Below, in pieces: positions 32,952-41,026 of a DNA stretch of 64,000 bases. Both the position numbers and the translations under genes were made by a program. Below the pieces are notes generated by a model. That model searched no databases, was not told where the DNA came from, and saw only the letters and a list, made by a program, of their open reading frames with translations. Numbering within the stretch: position 1 is the first letter of the stretch; each line of letters begins with the position of its first letter. The stretch is from Candidatus Opimibacter iunctus (GTDB lineage Bacteria > Bacteroidota > Bacteroidia > Chitinophagales > Saprospiraceae), in assembly GCA_016716665.1 (NCBI GenBank), contig JADJVH010000010.1:124001-188000 (forward strand). Direction: 5' to 3'.

Positions 32952-34928
32952 ATGTTAAATTACTATTACGGAAAATCCATTAAAAGTTTTTTAGAAAACA
33001 GTACAGAAGAAATCATTGGCATTATTTCTCTTGAAAACAAATTTGATCAAGCCTATACCCAAAGTAGATCTTGGGAACAGCAAATACCCATTTTAAAGCA
33101 AGCTTTAAAGGACTATGATGGAAATATTTATTTTGAATTTTCAATACCCCGATTAGGTAAACGTGTTGACTGCCTAGTAATAATAAGAAATGTAGTATTT
33201 GCAATTGAATTCAAAGTTGGAGAAAGTAAATATCATAACAATGATGTTGATCAAGTTTGGGATTACGCCCTTGATTTAAAAAACTTTCATCTCCCAAGCC
33301 ATCATGTGGCTATTGCACCCATTCTTGTCGCTACTGAAGCTAAACATTCACATTTAAATGTACTCATTACATCACATAATGACAATTTAATTCATCCTAT
33401 AAAATCAAACCAAAAGGATCTAGGACCCGCTATAAATAACATACTATCGTTTATTAAGGAGAGCCCACCTATAGATACTTTTGAATACGAAACGGGCAGT
33501 TATTCACCAACTCCTACGATTATTGAAGCTGCTGTATCACTTTATAACAATCATTCAGTTGAAGAAATTACAAGGAGCGATGCTAAGGCTATAAATTTGA
33601 CAAAAACCAGCACTGCGATATCAGATACGATAGAATATGCTAAAAAGCACTCTTTAAAAATCATATGCTTTGTAACAGGAGTTCCGGGTGCTGGTAAAAC
33701 ACTGGTTGGTTTAAATGTAGCAACATCCCATTTAGACAAAGAGAAAGGCAATTCAAGTGTTTATCTCTCAGGTAATGCTCCATTAGTGGCAATCCTTCAA
33801 GAAGCCCTAACTAGGGATAAAGTGCAAAAAGAAAAGCTAAAAGGAAACAAGATCACTAAAGGTCATGCCAAAGAGGGTGTAAAAGCATTTATTCAAATTA
33901 TTCATCATTATAGAGATGCATATCTTATTGATAAGAAACCCCCTTATGATCATGTAGCGATATTTGATGAAGCGCAAAGAGCTTGGAACAAGGAACAAAC
34001 TGTTAAGTTTATGCGCCAAAAAAAGAATCAACCTCATTTTACTCATTCAGAACCTGAGTTCCTAATTTCATGTCTTGACAGACACAAAGATTGGGCTGTT
34101 GTAGTGTGTTTGGTAGGTGGCGGACAAGAAATAAATACCGGAGAGGCTGGCATTTCGGAGTGGTTGAATGCTATTGACACCCAATTTAAAGATTGGAAGG
34201 TGTCAATTTCTCCGAACTTAATAGATAAAGAATATTCTGCTTTTGAATCTATCCAAAAACTTAAAGTAAAAGGAGCTATCACCTTTAATGAAAATTTACA
34301 TCTTTCAGTTTCAATGAGGTCATTTAGGGCAGAAAAAGTCTCATCTTTTATTAAATCACTTTTAGATCTCAATCTTGAAGAAAGCAGGGGGTGCTTGATG
34401 GAAATATCTAGCAATTACCCAATCGTTCTAACAAGAGATCTAGCAAAAGCTAAAATTTGGCTGAAAGAAAAAGCTCGAGGAACTGAACGTTATGGCTTAA
34501 TCGTATCATCTGAAGCTCAAAGACTAAAGCCGTTAGCAATCGACGTCAAATCGCCAATGAATCCAGTAAATTGGTTTCTAGACGGCAAAGACGATGTTCG
34601 GTCTTCTTACTTTCTAGAACATGTTGCAACTGAATTTCATGTTCAAGGGTTAGAATTAGATTGGGCTTGTATCACTTGGGATGGCGACTTAAGGTTCTCT
34701 CATGAAGGTTGGAAAACCTATTCATTTGTTGGATCTAAATGGCAAAATATTCATAGCCCTGATAAAAAGAGATACTTGATAAATGCATATCGTGTTTTAT
34801 TAACAAGAGCAAGGCAGGGTATGATAATAGTTGTTCCTGAAGGTAATAAAGAAGACCTTACAAGAAATCCAGAATATTACAATCCAACATATAATTACCT
34901 AGTTAATCTGGGGCTCGATACAATCTAG
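32952..34928 (+). CDS. DUF2075 helicase with N-terminal PD-(D/E)xK nuclease-like domain
   Basis: A 658-residue protein. The N terminus (about 55-140) has PD-(D/E)xK-type spacing: E62, RVDCLVI (D73) and FAIEFK (E86, K88). A DUF2075/Schlafen-3-like superfamily 1 helicase follows, with Walker A GVPGAGKT (243-250), Walker B VAIFDEAQRAW (DE 339-340) and a late VLLTRARQGMIIVVP motif like the SF1 motif VI. Nuclease-helicase fusions of this kind are typical of defence against foreign DNA (inference). It converges with a PLD-like gene, 10 bp away, and both are visibly more AT-rich than their neighbours, suggesting transfer as a unit. Confidence 0.8.
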   Translation: MLNYYYGKSIKSFLENSTEEIIGIISLENKFDQAYTQSRSWEQQIPILKQALKDYDGNIYFEFSIPRLGKRVDCLVIIRNVVFAIEFKVGESKYHNNDVDQVWDYALDLKNFHLPSHHVAIAPILVATEAKHSHLNVLITSHNDNLIHPIKSNQKDLGPAINNILSFIKESPPIDTFEYETGSYSPTPTIIEAAVSLYNNHSVEEITRSDAKAINLTKTSTAISDTIEYAKKHSLKIICFVTGVPGAGKTLVGLNVATSHLDKEKGNSSVYLSGNAPLVAILQEALTRDKVQKEKLKGNKITKGHAKEGVKAFIQIIHHYRDAYLIDKKPPYDHVAIFDEAQRAWNKEQTVKFMRQKKNQPHFTHSEPEFLISCLDRHKDWAVVVCLVGGGQEINTGEAGISEWLNAIDTQFKDWKVSISPNLIDKEYSAFESIQKLKVKGAITFNENLHLSVSMRSFRAEKVSSFIKSLLDLNLEESRGCLMEISSNYPIVLTRDLAKAKIWLKEKARGTERYGLIVSSEAQRLKPLAIDVKSPMNPVNWFLDGKDDVRSSYFLEHVATEFHVQGLELDWACITWDGDLRFSHEGWKTYSFVGSKWQNIHSPDKKRYLINAYRVLLTRARQGMIIVVPEGNKEDLTRNPEYYNPTYNYLVNLGLDTI

Positions 34929-34938
34929 TTTTCATTCG

Positions 34939-35676
34939 TTAAAGGTTAAATGTCTCCTTAGCCTTTTTCCAATTCTTCTTCAAAATAGGTCTACTGACGC
35001 TTGTCTCTCCATTAGAGGGCTCTCCTGAAAAGTGGCAAAATTTTTCAGGATATTCTGGATCGCCATATTCATTCCATTTTTTAAAAGCTTCATAACAAAG
35101 TGGCTTTTCAACGCTGAATGGTATTGAAATTCCTGTTCGAATGCAATAGCCCAAATTTTTACCGCTTTGACCCGATGTAGATTTATCCCTGGTGGGCTTG
35201 CTGTCAGTATAATTTGATGCTATGACTTTTGGAGCACTCAATTCAAAGCCCTGACTCGTTTGATTAATGTAATCTACTTCTTTGAACGCATCCTCATATA
35301 ATTGAATATCTGCAGGGTCATTCTTGTCAATCAAGACGCCCATTTCCTTATTATTTGCCATTGAAAACTCATAAAGATTCAATGAAGTTATTACCATCTT
35401 CTCATCGTTGACGTAGCATTTAGCATGTAAGTCCTCGTTGTATTTTAAGATGACGAACCTAAGGCCTTGCAAAAACTTCATTTCATCCGGATTCAGCTCT
35501 TGCTTTCCGAAAATAACAGTAGTAATTTTATCCTTGCTATTTCTATACGTCAACAATTCCTTAAAATCCTTAGATAACTTTAGATATGGAGAAACAAGGA
35601 AAAGTTTTTCTCCTGCATTCCTTATAAGATCTTCAATTTCTGAAACCGCCTTTCGGGTGTTAATAAACCTAGCCAT
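34939..35676 (-). CDS. Phospholipase D-like (single HKD) protein
   Basis: A 245-residue protein with one HKD motif: LHAKCYVNDEKMVITSLN has H84, K86 and D91. The N-terminal half (IRNAGEKLFLVSPYLK) is a PLD-fold strand pattern. Single-HKD proteins dimerise and act as endonucleases (as BfiI and Nuc do) or phospholipases. The C terminus (about 165-245) is a conserved extra domain with several cysteines (YCIRTGISIPF, YPEKFCHFSGE), possibly metal-binding. The AT-rich composition matches the facing DUF2075 gene. A role in defence is inference. Confidence 0.8.
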   Translation of the reverse strand: MARFINTRKAVSEIEDLIRNAGEKLFLVSPYLKLSKDFKELLTYRNSKDKITTVIFGKQELNPDEMKFLQGLRFVILKYNEDLHAKCYVNDEKMVITSLNLYEFSMANNKEMGVLIDKNDPADIQLYEDAFKEVDYINQTSQGFELSAPKVIASNYTDSKPTRDKSTSGQSGKNLGYCIRTGISIPFSVEKPLCYEAFKKWNEYGDPEYPEKFCHFSGEPSNGETSVSRPILKKNWKKAKETFNL

Positions 35677-36001
35677 GTGTTTTTTCTTTTTTGGCGTTTT
35701 AATTAAGCTTTAAAATTATATTCATTAAGATGATTATCAATTACTTATAGGTTTGATTTGTACTGCATGTTTTGGAATTGAAATCAACTTAGATTAAAGA
35801 AACGCGATTATGTCCAAATCTCTAACTATTGATCATACATATACCATTCCACTTTTAAAGCTATATAGTCTATATGTAAATTTCTGGCCAACGAGTAATC
35901 ACCTAACTCAACCTACGCTTCATTTCTCTCGTCTTGGTCCACTATACCATCCCCAAATCCCTTCGTATATTCATTTCCCAAACCCATCCTACCAGCATCC
36001 T

Positions 36002-37252
36002 ATGAAACTCCTCTTTGCCCTCCTCCTCTCGATCCCAACCATCCTCCCCGCCCAGTGGTCCACCCTTCCCGTCCCTCCGGCCAACCGCTATGATGACGTG
36101 TTCTTTATCAGCGACTCCGTGGGATGGGCAGCCAGCTCCAATGGCAGTATCCTGCATACCCGCGATGGAGGCATGTCGTGGACAGAGCAGTTTGATGCAG
36201 ACCGGTATCTGCGGAGCATCACCTTTACCACGCCTATGCTCGGCTTTTGTGGCTCACTGGACTTTGGGTTTTATAAGACCACAGATGGAGGTGAGCACTG
36301 GGACAATATCATGGGCGACATAGATCCCGTCCTCCCGGGGATATGCGGACTGTCCGCACCTACGCCGGAGGTCATCTACGGCTGCGGGATATGGTCGTCA
36401 CCCGCGTATATCATCAAGTCCTCTGATGGTGGCGACACCTGGACCTATATGGATATGTCATCCAAGGCGAGCGCACTGGTGGATATCCACTTTGTCAGCG
36501 CAGACACCGGCTTTGTCTCCGGCAAGGCAACTGCTGCGCGGGGCAACGTAGGCAACATCCTCTACACTACCGATGGCGGCATGACCTGGACCGAAAAGTT
36601 CCACACGGAGCGCATACAGGAATATGTGTGGAAGCTGCAGAGCCCCGACGATATCCACTACTATGCCTCCATCGAAAACGACGCAGGCGGCAGCACCCTC
36701 ATGGCCAGGTCCACTGACGAGGGCCTCACCTGGAACACCGTCGTGGTGGACGAGGACTACCAATACATCCAGACCGTCGGCTTCCTGGACAGCCTGCACG
36801 GATGGACCGGAGGCAATGGCACTCTATATGAAACGATCGATGGCGGTGAGTCATGGACCAAGGTGATCGTAGGACTCGGATACAACCGCTTCTTTCGGGT
36901 CAACGATACTACTGCCTACCTCACCGGCGGACAGATCTACAAATACTCCGGTGGACTCACCTCGATACCTATCCTACCCTCACCCATAGACGAAGTGCAT
37001 GTCCTCAACGTGCATCCCAATCCAATAAGCGATCTGCTCACCATTGACATAGACCTCCGCACCAAGACACACTGCATCATCCACCTCTATTCGTCAGATG
37101 GCCAATTGCTCCGCACGATCCTCGATCAGCCGGGAGTCAGCGGGAAAAATTCATTCATCGTTTCGCTGCGCGATATCTCGCCACAGGTGCTTTATCTGTC
37201 AATGCATACTAATGAGGGGGTGGTGAGTAGGGAGGTGGTTAAGGGGCTATAA
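36002..37252 (+). CDS. Secreted beta-propeller (BNR/Ycf48-like) protein with T9SS domain
   Basis: About 416 residues from the ATG at 36002, which starts the signal peptide MKLLFALLLSIPTILPAQ; the longer frame to 35810 is probably non-coding. Repeats of the type TRDGGMSWTE, TTDGGEHWDN, SSDGGDTWTY and TIDGGESWTK mark the blades of a Ycf48/sialidase-like (BNR) propeller. The C-terminal ~85 residues (from VHPNPISDLLTIDIDL) are a T9SS sorting domain. It is probably a surface or secreted protein of unknown partner. The GC content returns to the window's usual level here, so it likely marks the right edge of the AT-rich pair. Confidence 0.82.
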   Translation: MKLLFALLLSIPTILPAQWSTLPVPPANRYDDVFFISDSVGWAASSNGSILHTRDGGMSWTEQFDADRYLRSITFTTPMLGFCGSLDFGFYKTTDGGEHWDNIMGDIDPVLPGICGLSAPTPEVIYGCGIWSSPAYIIKSSDGGDTWTYMDMSSKASALVDIHFVSADTGFVSGKATAARGNVGNILYTTDGGMTWTEKFHTERIQEYVWKLQSPDDIHYYASIENDAGGSTLMARSTDEGLTWNTVVVDEDYQYIQTVGFLDSLHGWTGGNGTLYETIDGGESWTKVIVGLGYNRFFRVNDTTAYLTGGQIYKYSGGLTSIPILPSPIDEVHVLNVHPNPISDLLTIDIDLRTKTHCIIHLYSSDGQLLRTILDQPGVSGKNSFIVSLRDISPQVLYLSMHTNEGVVSREVVKGL

Positions 37253-37634
37253 GCGAAGCTTATTGAGGTTGATGTGTTGATAGGTTGATGTGTTGATAGG
37301 TTGATGTGTTTATTGAGGTTAGGGGATATTTTATGTGAAAAAGTATTTGTTGAGCGGACGGTTGCTGAGCTGTAGAACATGGTTGTGTGTGAGCAGGTCG
37401 AAGCAGCAGAAAAAACAAGTTTTTCAGAGGGAATACCAGGACGAAATACCCCGGTCGTTGAGCGGACGGTTGCTGAGCTGCGGTTGGTGAGCTGTAGCAG
37501 AAGGTTGAGGGCTAGTAGGTCGAACCATAGCAGTTGATGTGAGCGTTAGAAGGTCGAAGCAGTCGAAACGAACGGTTGCATGGGTTGATGGGTTGATGGT
37601 ATTGAGATTTAATTAAAATGGAGTGTTTTAATCT
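37253..37634. repeat. Intergenic repeats: 8-bp GTTGATGT array and two 'GCTGAGC...GTCGAAG' copies
   Basis: 37268-37312 alternates GTTGATGT and GTTGATAG units (five to six). 37350-37400 and 37454-37570 each carry GAGCGGACGGTTGCTGAGCT followed by AGCAGGTCGAAGCAG or AGGTCGAACCA. No gene is visible in this ~380-bp stretch before the promoter of the small antitoxin. Confidence 0.75.
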
Positions 37635-37642
37635 GTATCTTT
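37635..37642 (+). promoter_or_regulatory. Candidate -7 box TATCTTTA of the small Fic inhibitor
   Basis: TATCTTTA followed by CCCT and the ATG at 37648. The same TATCTTTA-CCCC-ATG layout occurs at 57770. With a -7 box so close to the ATG the transcript would be leaderless. Confidence 0.5.
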
Positions 37643-37647
37643 ACCCT

Positions 37648-37803
37648 ATGAAAAGCAAGTCAAAAAAGGCAGTAAAAAACAAGTCATTAAGGCAGCAGAT
37701 TTTGGCGTCGATGCAGGCTTCTTTCAAGATTGAGGGAATCAATATCCCTGACGACGTTGCCTTAGCAACATTGCAAAAAGTTGAACTTATTCTGGAAAAA
37801 TAG
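37648..37803 (+). CDS. Small Fic-inhibitor (class I antitoxin, VbhA-like)
   Basis: A 51-residue protein from the ATG at 37648; the 37618 start would overlap the promoter. A Lys/Ser-rich start is followed by a helix carrying S-F-K-I-E-G (S25 to G30), which fits the [S/T]xxxE[G/N] motif of Fic inhibitors, whose glutamate blocks ATP binding. Its C-terminal half (DDVALATLQKVELILEK) is typical of VbhA-like antitoxins. It faces the class I Fic gene and overlaps its 3' end by 17 bp. Antitoxins of this class are usually in the same operon, so the convergent layout is unusual. Confidence 0.75.
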   Translation: MKSKSKKAVKNKSLRQQILASMQASFKIEGINIPDDVALATLQKVELILEK

Positions 37804-38377
37804 TTTGAATCAATTCAATCATTGGTTTGTAATCTTTCAAAGCTGACTTTTGAACAGCAGTTACATATTCCGGAAACCTCCTTTCATCAATCAAATCAAA
37901 TCGCAAGGCATCAAACCCTTGTTTCCTGGCCATCAAATTGGCTATGATCCTTGCTGTACGTCCATTACCCTCACGAAAAGGATGTATAAAAAGTAATTCT
38001 CCATGGACAATAGCGATATCCCTAACCAAATCTTCTGTGTTGTTGTATCTATCTGGCAATTTTGATAAAATGTCTTGTTCAAATTGACTCATTGTCTCAG
38101 GCAAATACATGGCGGCTGCAAATACAAACCCTGCCTTTGACATATTTACACTTCTGAGGTCTCCGGCAAAAGAATACAAATGCCCCAACGCTAACTTATG
38201 CAAACGAAGAATATACTCAACTGAAACTTTTGTGTGCTTTGTCAGCTTTTCCGTGTAGACAATTTCTGCTTTCAAAAATCCTTCAAATTCAGCTATTCCT
38301 AACGCCGCAACAGACACTATTCCCAATAGGTTAGGTAAAACTTCCTTTTGACTATCTGGTAGTTCATATTTCATCAT
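37787..38377 (-). CDS. Fic/DOC family protein (class I-type AMPylator, toxin)
   Basis: A 196-residue Fic-domain protein with the full catalytic motif HPFREGNGRTAR (132-143) and the flap segment FAGDLRSVNMSKAGF (about 70-84). The inhibitory [S/T]xxxE[G/N] motif is not found inside the chain, so it fits class I, whose antitoxin is separate: the facing gene at 37648-37803. It probably AMPylates a host target such as a topoisomerase when freed (family knowledge; target unknown). A TATATTTG box sits 2 bp upstream of the ATG, so the transcript should be leaderless. Confidence 0.88.
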   Translation of the reverse strand: MMKYELPDSQKEVLPNLLGIVSVAALGIAEFEGFLKAEIVYTEKLTKHTKVSVEYILRLHKLALGHLYSFAGDLRSVNMSKAGFVFAAAMYLPETMSQFEQDILSKLPDRYNNTEDLVRDIAIVHGELLFIHPFREGNGRTARIIANLMARKQGFDALRFDLIDERRFPEYVTAVQKSALKDYKPMIELIQTIFPE

Positions 38378-38379
38378 TC

Positions 38380-38387
38380 CAAATATA
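38380..38387 (-). promoter_or_regulatory. Candidate -7 box TATATTTG of the Fic gene
   Basis: Minus-strand TATATTTG immediately 5' of the Fic start codon at 38377. It would give a leaderless transcript, possibly starting within codon 1-3 or at the second in-frame ATG. Confidence 0.5.
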
Positions 38388-38534
38388 CCCTATTGATTCC
38401 ATTGAAAAAAGTCATTCACAGCCACTGACCTGTAGGCTGACAATGTTCCTCAGTTTTTAGCTTCTCGCTCCATGAGGTGAGAAAGATTTCGAGATTGAGA
38501 AAGTATTACGTTTAGAAAAAAATTCGCCAAAATA

Positions 38535-38568
38535 AAAAGGTTCGCCTGCTTCCGCGGACGAACCTTTT
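38535..38568 (-). terminator. Terminator-like hairpin downstream of YtxH gene
   Basis: Arms AAAAGGTTCG (38535-38544) and CGAACCTTTT (38559-38568) around a GC-rich core. On the minus strand the right arm comes first and the stem is followed by U-rich sequence, so it can end the 38672 transcript; on the plus strand it also ends with TTTT. Confidence 0.65.
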
Positions 38569-38583
38569 AATCTTCTAAACTTT

Positions 38584-38639
38584 CTAAACAGTGGCCCGAA
38601 CGGGCCAAACGCTAAACAGATGGCCCGCAGGGCGCATCG
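38584..38639. repeat. Two 28-bp tandem units with palindromic cores
   Basis: CTAAACAGTGGCCCGAACGG... and CTAAACAGATGGCCCGCAGG..., each exactly 28 bp and each with a GGCCCG/CGGGC(C) palindrome. A truncated third unit, CTAAACGCT, follows. These are extragenic palindromic elements of unknown role. Confidence 0.6.
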
Positions 38640-38671
38640 CTAAACGCTGTGCCCATTTCACAGACAACAAC

Positions 38672-38971
38672 CTAGCCTTTCTTGTTCTTCAGGTCAGCAA
38701 TCTTCGAGGATACCTTGTCGGCAGCATCAAATGCAGCCTGGCCCACAGTGGCCTCGACCTTGTCTGACAGACGATCGATTTCATTGTTGACCTCATTGGC
38801 ATAGGCAGCCAGGATATAGGCTTTGTCCTTCAGGTCATCTATCGCGCGCGAACCCTTCCTGTAGAGTTTCTTGCGCGTCTTGACTCCCTCGTCCGGGGCA
38901 ATCAGGATGCCAAGTAATGCACCAGCGGCTGCGCCGGCGATGATGCCTAAGATGATGTTTGATTTTTTCAT
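38672..38971 (-). CDS. YtxH domain-containing protein
   Basis: A 99-residue YtxH-family protein: an N-terminal membrane helix with the typical glycine/alanine run GIIAGAAAGALLGILIAPDEG, then KTRKKLYRKG and an amphipathic, coiled-coil-like tail. YtxH proteins are general-stress or envelope-associated, with no assigned biochemical activity. It is one of three paralogues here (also 39213 and 49531). Confidence 0.85.
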   Translation of the reverse strand: MKKSNIILGIIAGAAAGALLGILIAPDEGVKTRKKLYRKGSRAIDDLKDKAYILAAYANEVNNEIDRLSDKVEATVGQAAFDAADKVSSKIADLKNKKG

Positions 38972-38987
38972 TGGTTAGGAGTTTATA

Positions 38988-39075
38988 GGTTGATGGGTTG
39001 ATAAGTTGACTTGTGCTGAGCGGAGCCGAAGCATGCGTTGATAAGTTTATGTGTTTATTGGTTGATAGGTTGATT
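38988..39075. repeat. 8-bp GTTGATGG/GTTGATAG-type repeats
   Basis: Degenerate units GTTGATGG, GTTGATAA and GTTGATAG lie between the two YtxH genes. They resemble those at 37268-37312. The rest of the 241-bp gap holds no supported gene. Confidence 0.55.
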
Positions 39076-39212
39076 TACACTTATCGGTTTAGGGGATAAT
39101 AAGAATAAACTTATCAACGCATAAACCTATAAGCCCATAAACATAATCCCGTCTGGAAACTTGGTCAATCTGACGTTTGACGTCAGCAATCTGAAGTCAG
39201 ATACCGGATAAA

Positions 39213-39521
39213 CTAGCTCTGCCTGTGCTTGAGGTCGGCAAATTTCGATTTTGCATCTTCAGCCATATCGGTGGCTTCGCGCTTTGCTTGTTCCATCGAA
39301 GCATTGACCTTCTCTACCAGCTTGGCAGCCTTGCGGGACAGGTCGTTAGCCTTCTCGGCAAGATCGCTGGCTTTACCCTTCAAGTCATCGACGATATCCT
39401 CACCCTTGCGGTAGATCTTCTTACGGGTCTTTGATCCCTTGTCCGGGGCAAAAAGGACACCTAGCAGGGCACCTACGGCCGCTCCGGCCAGTACGCCGAG
39501 CACTATGTTTGATTTTTTCAT
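39213..39521 (-). CDS. YtxH domain-containing protein (paralogue)
   Basis: A 102-residue paralogue with GVLAGAAVGALLGVLFAPDKG and SKTRKKIYRKGEDIVDDLKG, then a longer coiled-coil tail (LAEKANDLSRKAAKLVEKV). It lies 241 bp upstream of the other copy on the same strand. The gap between them is repeat-rich, so each probably has its own promoter. Confidence 0.85.
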   Translation of the reverse strand: MKKSNIVLGVLAGAAVGALLGVLFAPDKGSKTRKKIYRKGEDIVDDLKGKASDLAEKANDLSRKAAKLVEKVNASMEQAKREATDMAEDAKSKFADLKHRQS

Positions 39522-39640
39522 GATTCGATTGATTTAATGGTTCCTTAATCTCTGCCTCATCATCAACTACCTCATAGTTATAACCGATAAAACAGCCCAA
39601 TAGTTGTTTTAGGAAAGGGGAAAATGCATCTGAATTCAGT

Positions 39641-39708
39641 TTTGCCCCTACGGGGCAAGAGGAGACTATTGGATCCTGATGCTACCGACCTTTAGCCCCT
39701 ACGGGGCA
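39641..39708. repeat. Dispersed repeat B (GCCCCTACGGGGC hairpins)
   Basis: TTTGCCCCTACGGGGCAA at 39641-39658 and TTTAGCCCCTACGGGGCA at 39691-39708, joined by a spacer containing GCTACCGACC. A second copy with the same arrangement lies at 50065-50136. Confidence 0.7.
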
Positions 39709-39776
39709 TTGTAGATCTAGAACGCAGATGATGCAAATGGAATTTGAAAAAGATGAGCGCAGATTTGATCCGCAAT

Positions 39777-39931
39777 AAAGGGCTAAACCCCTTTCCTAAT
39801 AGTGCGCCCTTTCAGGGCTTCGAGGATTACACGTTTACATTGAAGCCCTGAAAGGGCGTTTTGTAGCAGTGGGGTTCAGCCTGCCCTTTGCTAAGCTATG
39901 CTCTATGCTCTATGCCCTATGCCCTATGCTC
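39777..39931. repeat. Inverted pair of repeat A plus 7-bp CTATGCT array
   Basis: 39777-39820 is a repeat-A copy (GGGCTAAACCCCTTT, then GCGCCCTTTCAGGGCTT). 39843-39890 is a reverse-orientation partial copy (AAGCCCTGAAAGGGCG, then GGGGTTCAGCC). 39895-39931 has five CTATGCT/CTATGCC units. The 411-bp gap 39522-39932 shows no gene. Confidence 0.7.
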
Positions 39932-39932
39932 A

Positions 39933-40976
39933 TCATTTCAATTCATCGATCGCATACTGCAACACCCCATCCATTCCCGCATTGATTTCATCAATGGTGT
40001 TCTTCACCTTTACATCAGGTGCGATGCCTATACCCTCATAGGACTTGCCATCGGCCAACTCTACCTTCTGTGTCACGAGGGTATAAAACCAACCATTGGC
40101 GAGTTCGCGGCCGATCTGGGTACCCTGAGCTCCATTGGTAGTCTCTCCGACCATGAGTACATTGGGCAGTACATCAAAGGCCATCACGGCCCGCTCTCCT
40201 GCACTGATGGTATAACGATCGATGAGCACGACGATAGGTTTGTTGACATAGGGTGATTCCGGCTTGATGCTCCAGTCATACCAGTCCGTAAAGTCATCAT
40301 ACCCCGGACCATTCTTGGTCTTGCTGCGGAATACAAATCGTTCCTGGTCCACAAGTCTTCCTATCTCGCTGTAGCAATAGGTAAAGTCCCCACCATCGTT
40401 GTGTCGCAGATCGATGATATATCCTGACACATCCGGATAGGTATCCAGGAATTCATCCAGCTTGAAAAAGTTTGATGCCACATTGGCAAAGCTGATGTAC
40501 GCAATGTTTTCATTCCTGATTTTTCCATAGACGAAATTTTCTTCTTCATCTGCTTCGAAACCGGCATCAAGGTATTGCGCCTGGATAAGGTCGGGACTGT
40601 ACAGACCGTCATCGATCTTCTCCCGGCGTATGGTATTGGAGATCCAGATCTCCTTACCTGGCGCGACCAGGGTGACGTGTCCATCTTCAAGAGGCGCGAG
40701 CATCTGCGCGAAGAGGTTGAAGAGTTCATCGTCACTTGTGCTCGCATTGACCTGTGAGCGGTACGTGGTGTATTGCTGATACCAATCGACACCACGCTCT
40801 TCAAATACCGCGTAGTCCTGGTCAAAGGTTGTCCACAGGTCTTCAAACAAAGCTTCCGGATCTGATGCCGGTTCGGCTTCAAAGAATGTCGTGCATCCCT
40901 GCAGGGTGAAAAGCAATGCACCAGCAAGTGCGATTTGAAAATAGATTTTCATAAAAGTGGTTTTATGTGTTTTCAT
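39933..40976 (-). CDS. S41 family peptidase lipoprotein
   Basis: About 347 residues from the ATG at 40976; 40952 would give a slightly shorter signal sequence. The lipobox is FTLQGC in a clear lipoprotein signal. Residues ~150-330 are a C-terminal-processing-peptidase (S41) domain: NIAYISFANVASNF, GYIIDLRHNDGGDF, VVLIDRYTISAGERAVMAF with the likely catalytic Ser in SAG, and GETTNGAQGTQI. No PDZ domain is evident. It probably degrades or processes periplasmic or outer-membrane proteins. The next gene upstream on the same strand is unrelated. Confidence 0.85.
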   Translation of the reverse strand: MKTHKTTFMKIYFQIALAGALLFTLQGCTTFFEAEPASDPEALFEDLWTTFDQDYAVFEERGVDWYQQYTTYRSQVNASTSDDELFNLFAQMLAPLEDGHVTLVAPGKEIWISNTIRREKIDDGLYSPDLIQAQYLDAGFEADEEENFVYGKIRNENIAYISFANVASNFFKLDEFLDTYPDVSGYIIDLRHNDGGDFTYCYSEIGRLVDQERFVFRSKTKNGPGYDDFTDWYDWSIKPESPYVNKPIVVLIDRYTISAGERAVMAFDVLPNVLMVGETTNGAQGTQIGRELANGWFYTLVTQKVELADGKSYEGIGIAPDVKVKNTIDEINAGMDGVLQYAIDELK

Positions 40977-41026
40977 GATTTTGCTTTGTTGTTTAATGAT
41001 TGCTCTGTTCCACAGAGGGAGTTCAT

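Noticed and set aside
35810..36001. N-terminal extension of the T9SS propeller frame
   Set aside because: A signal peptide begins at 36002; the upstream residues show no family similarity.
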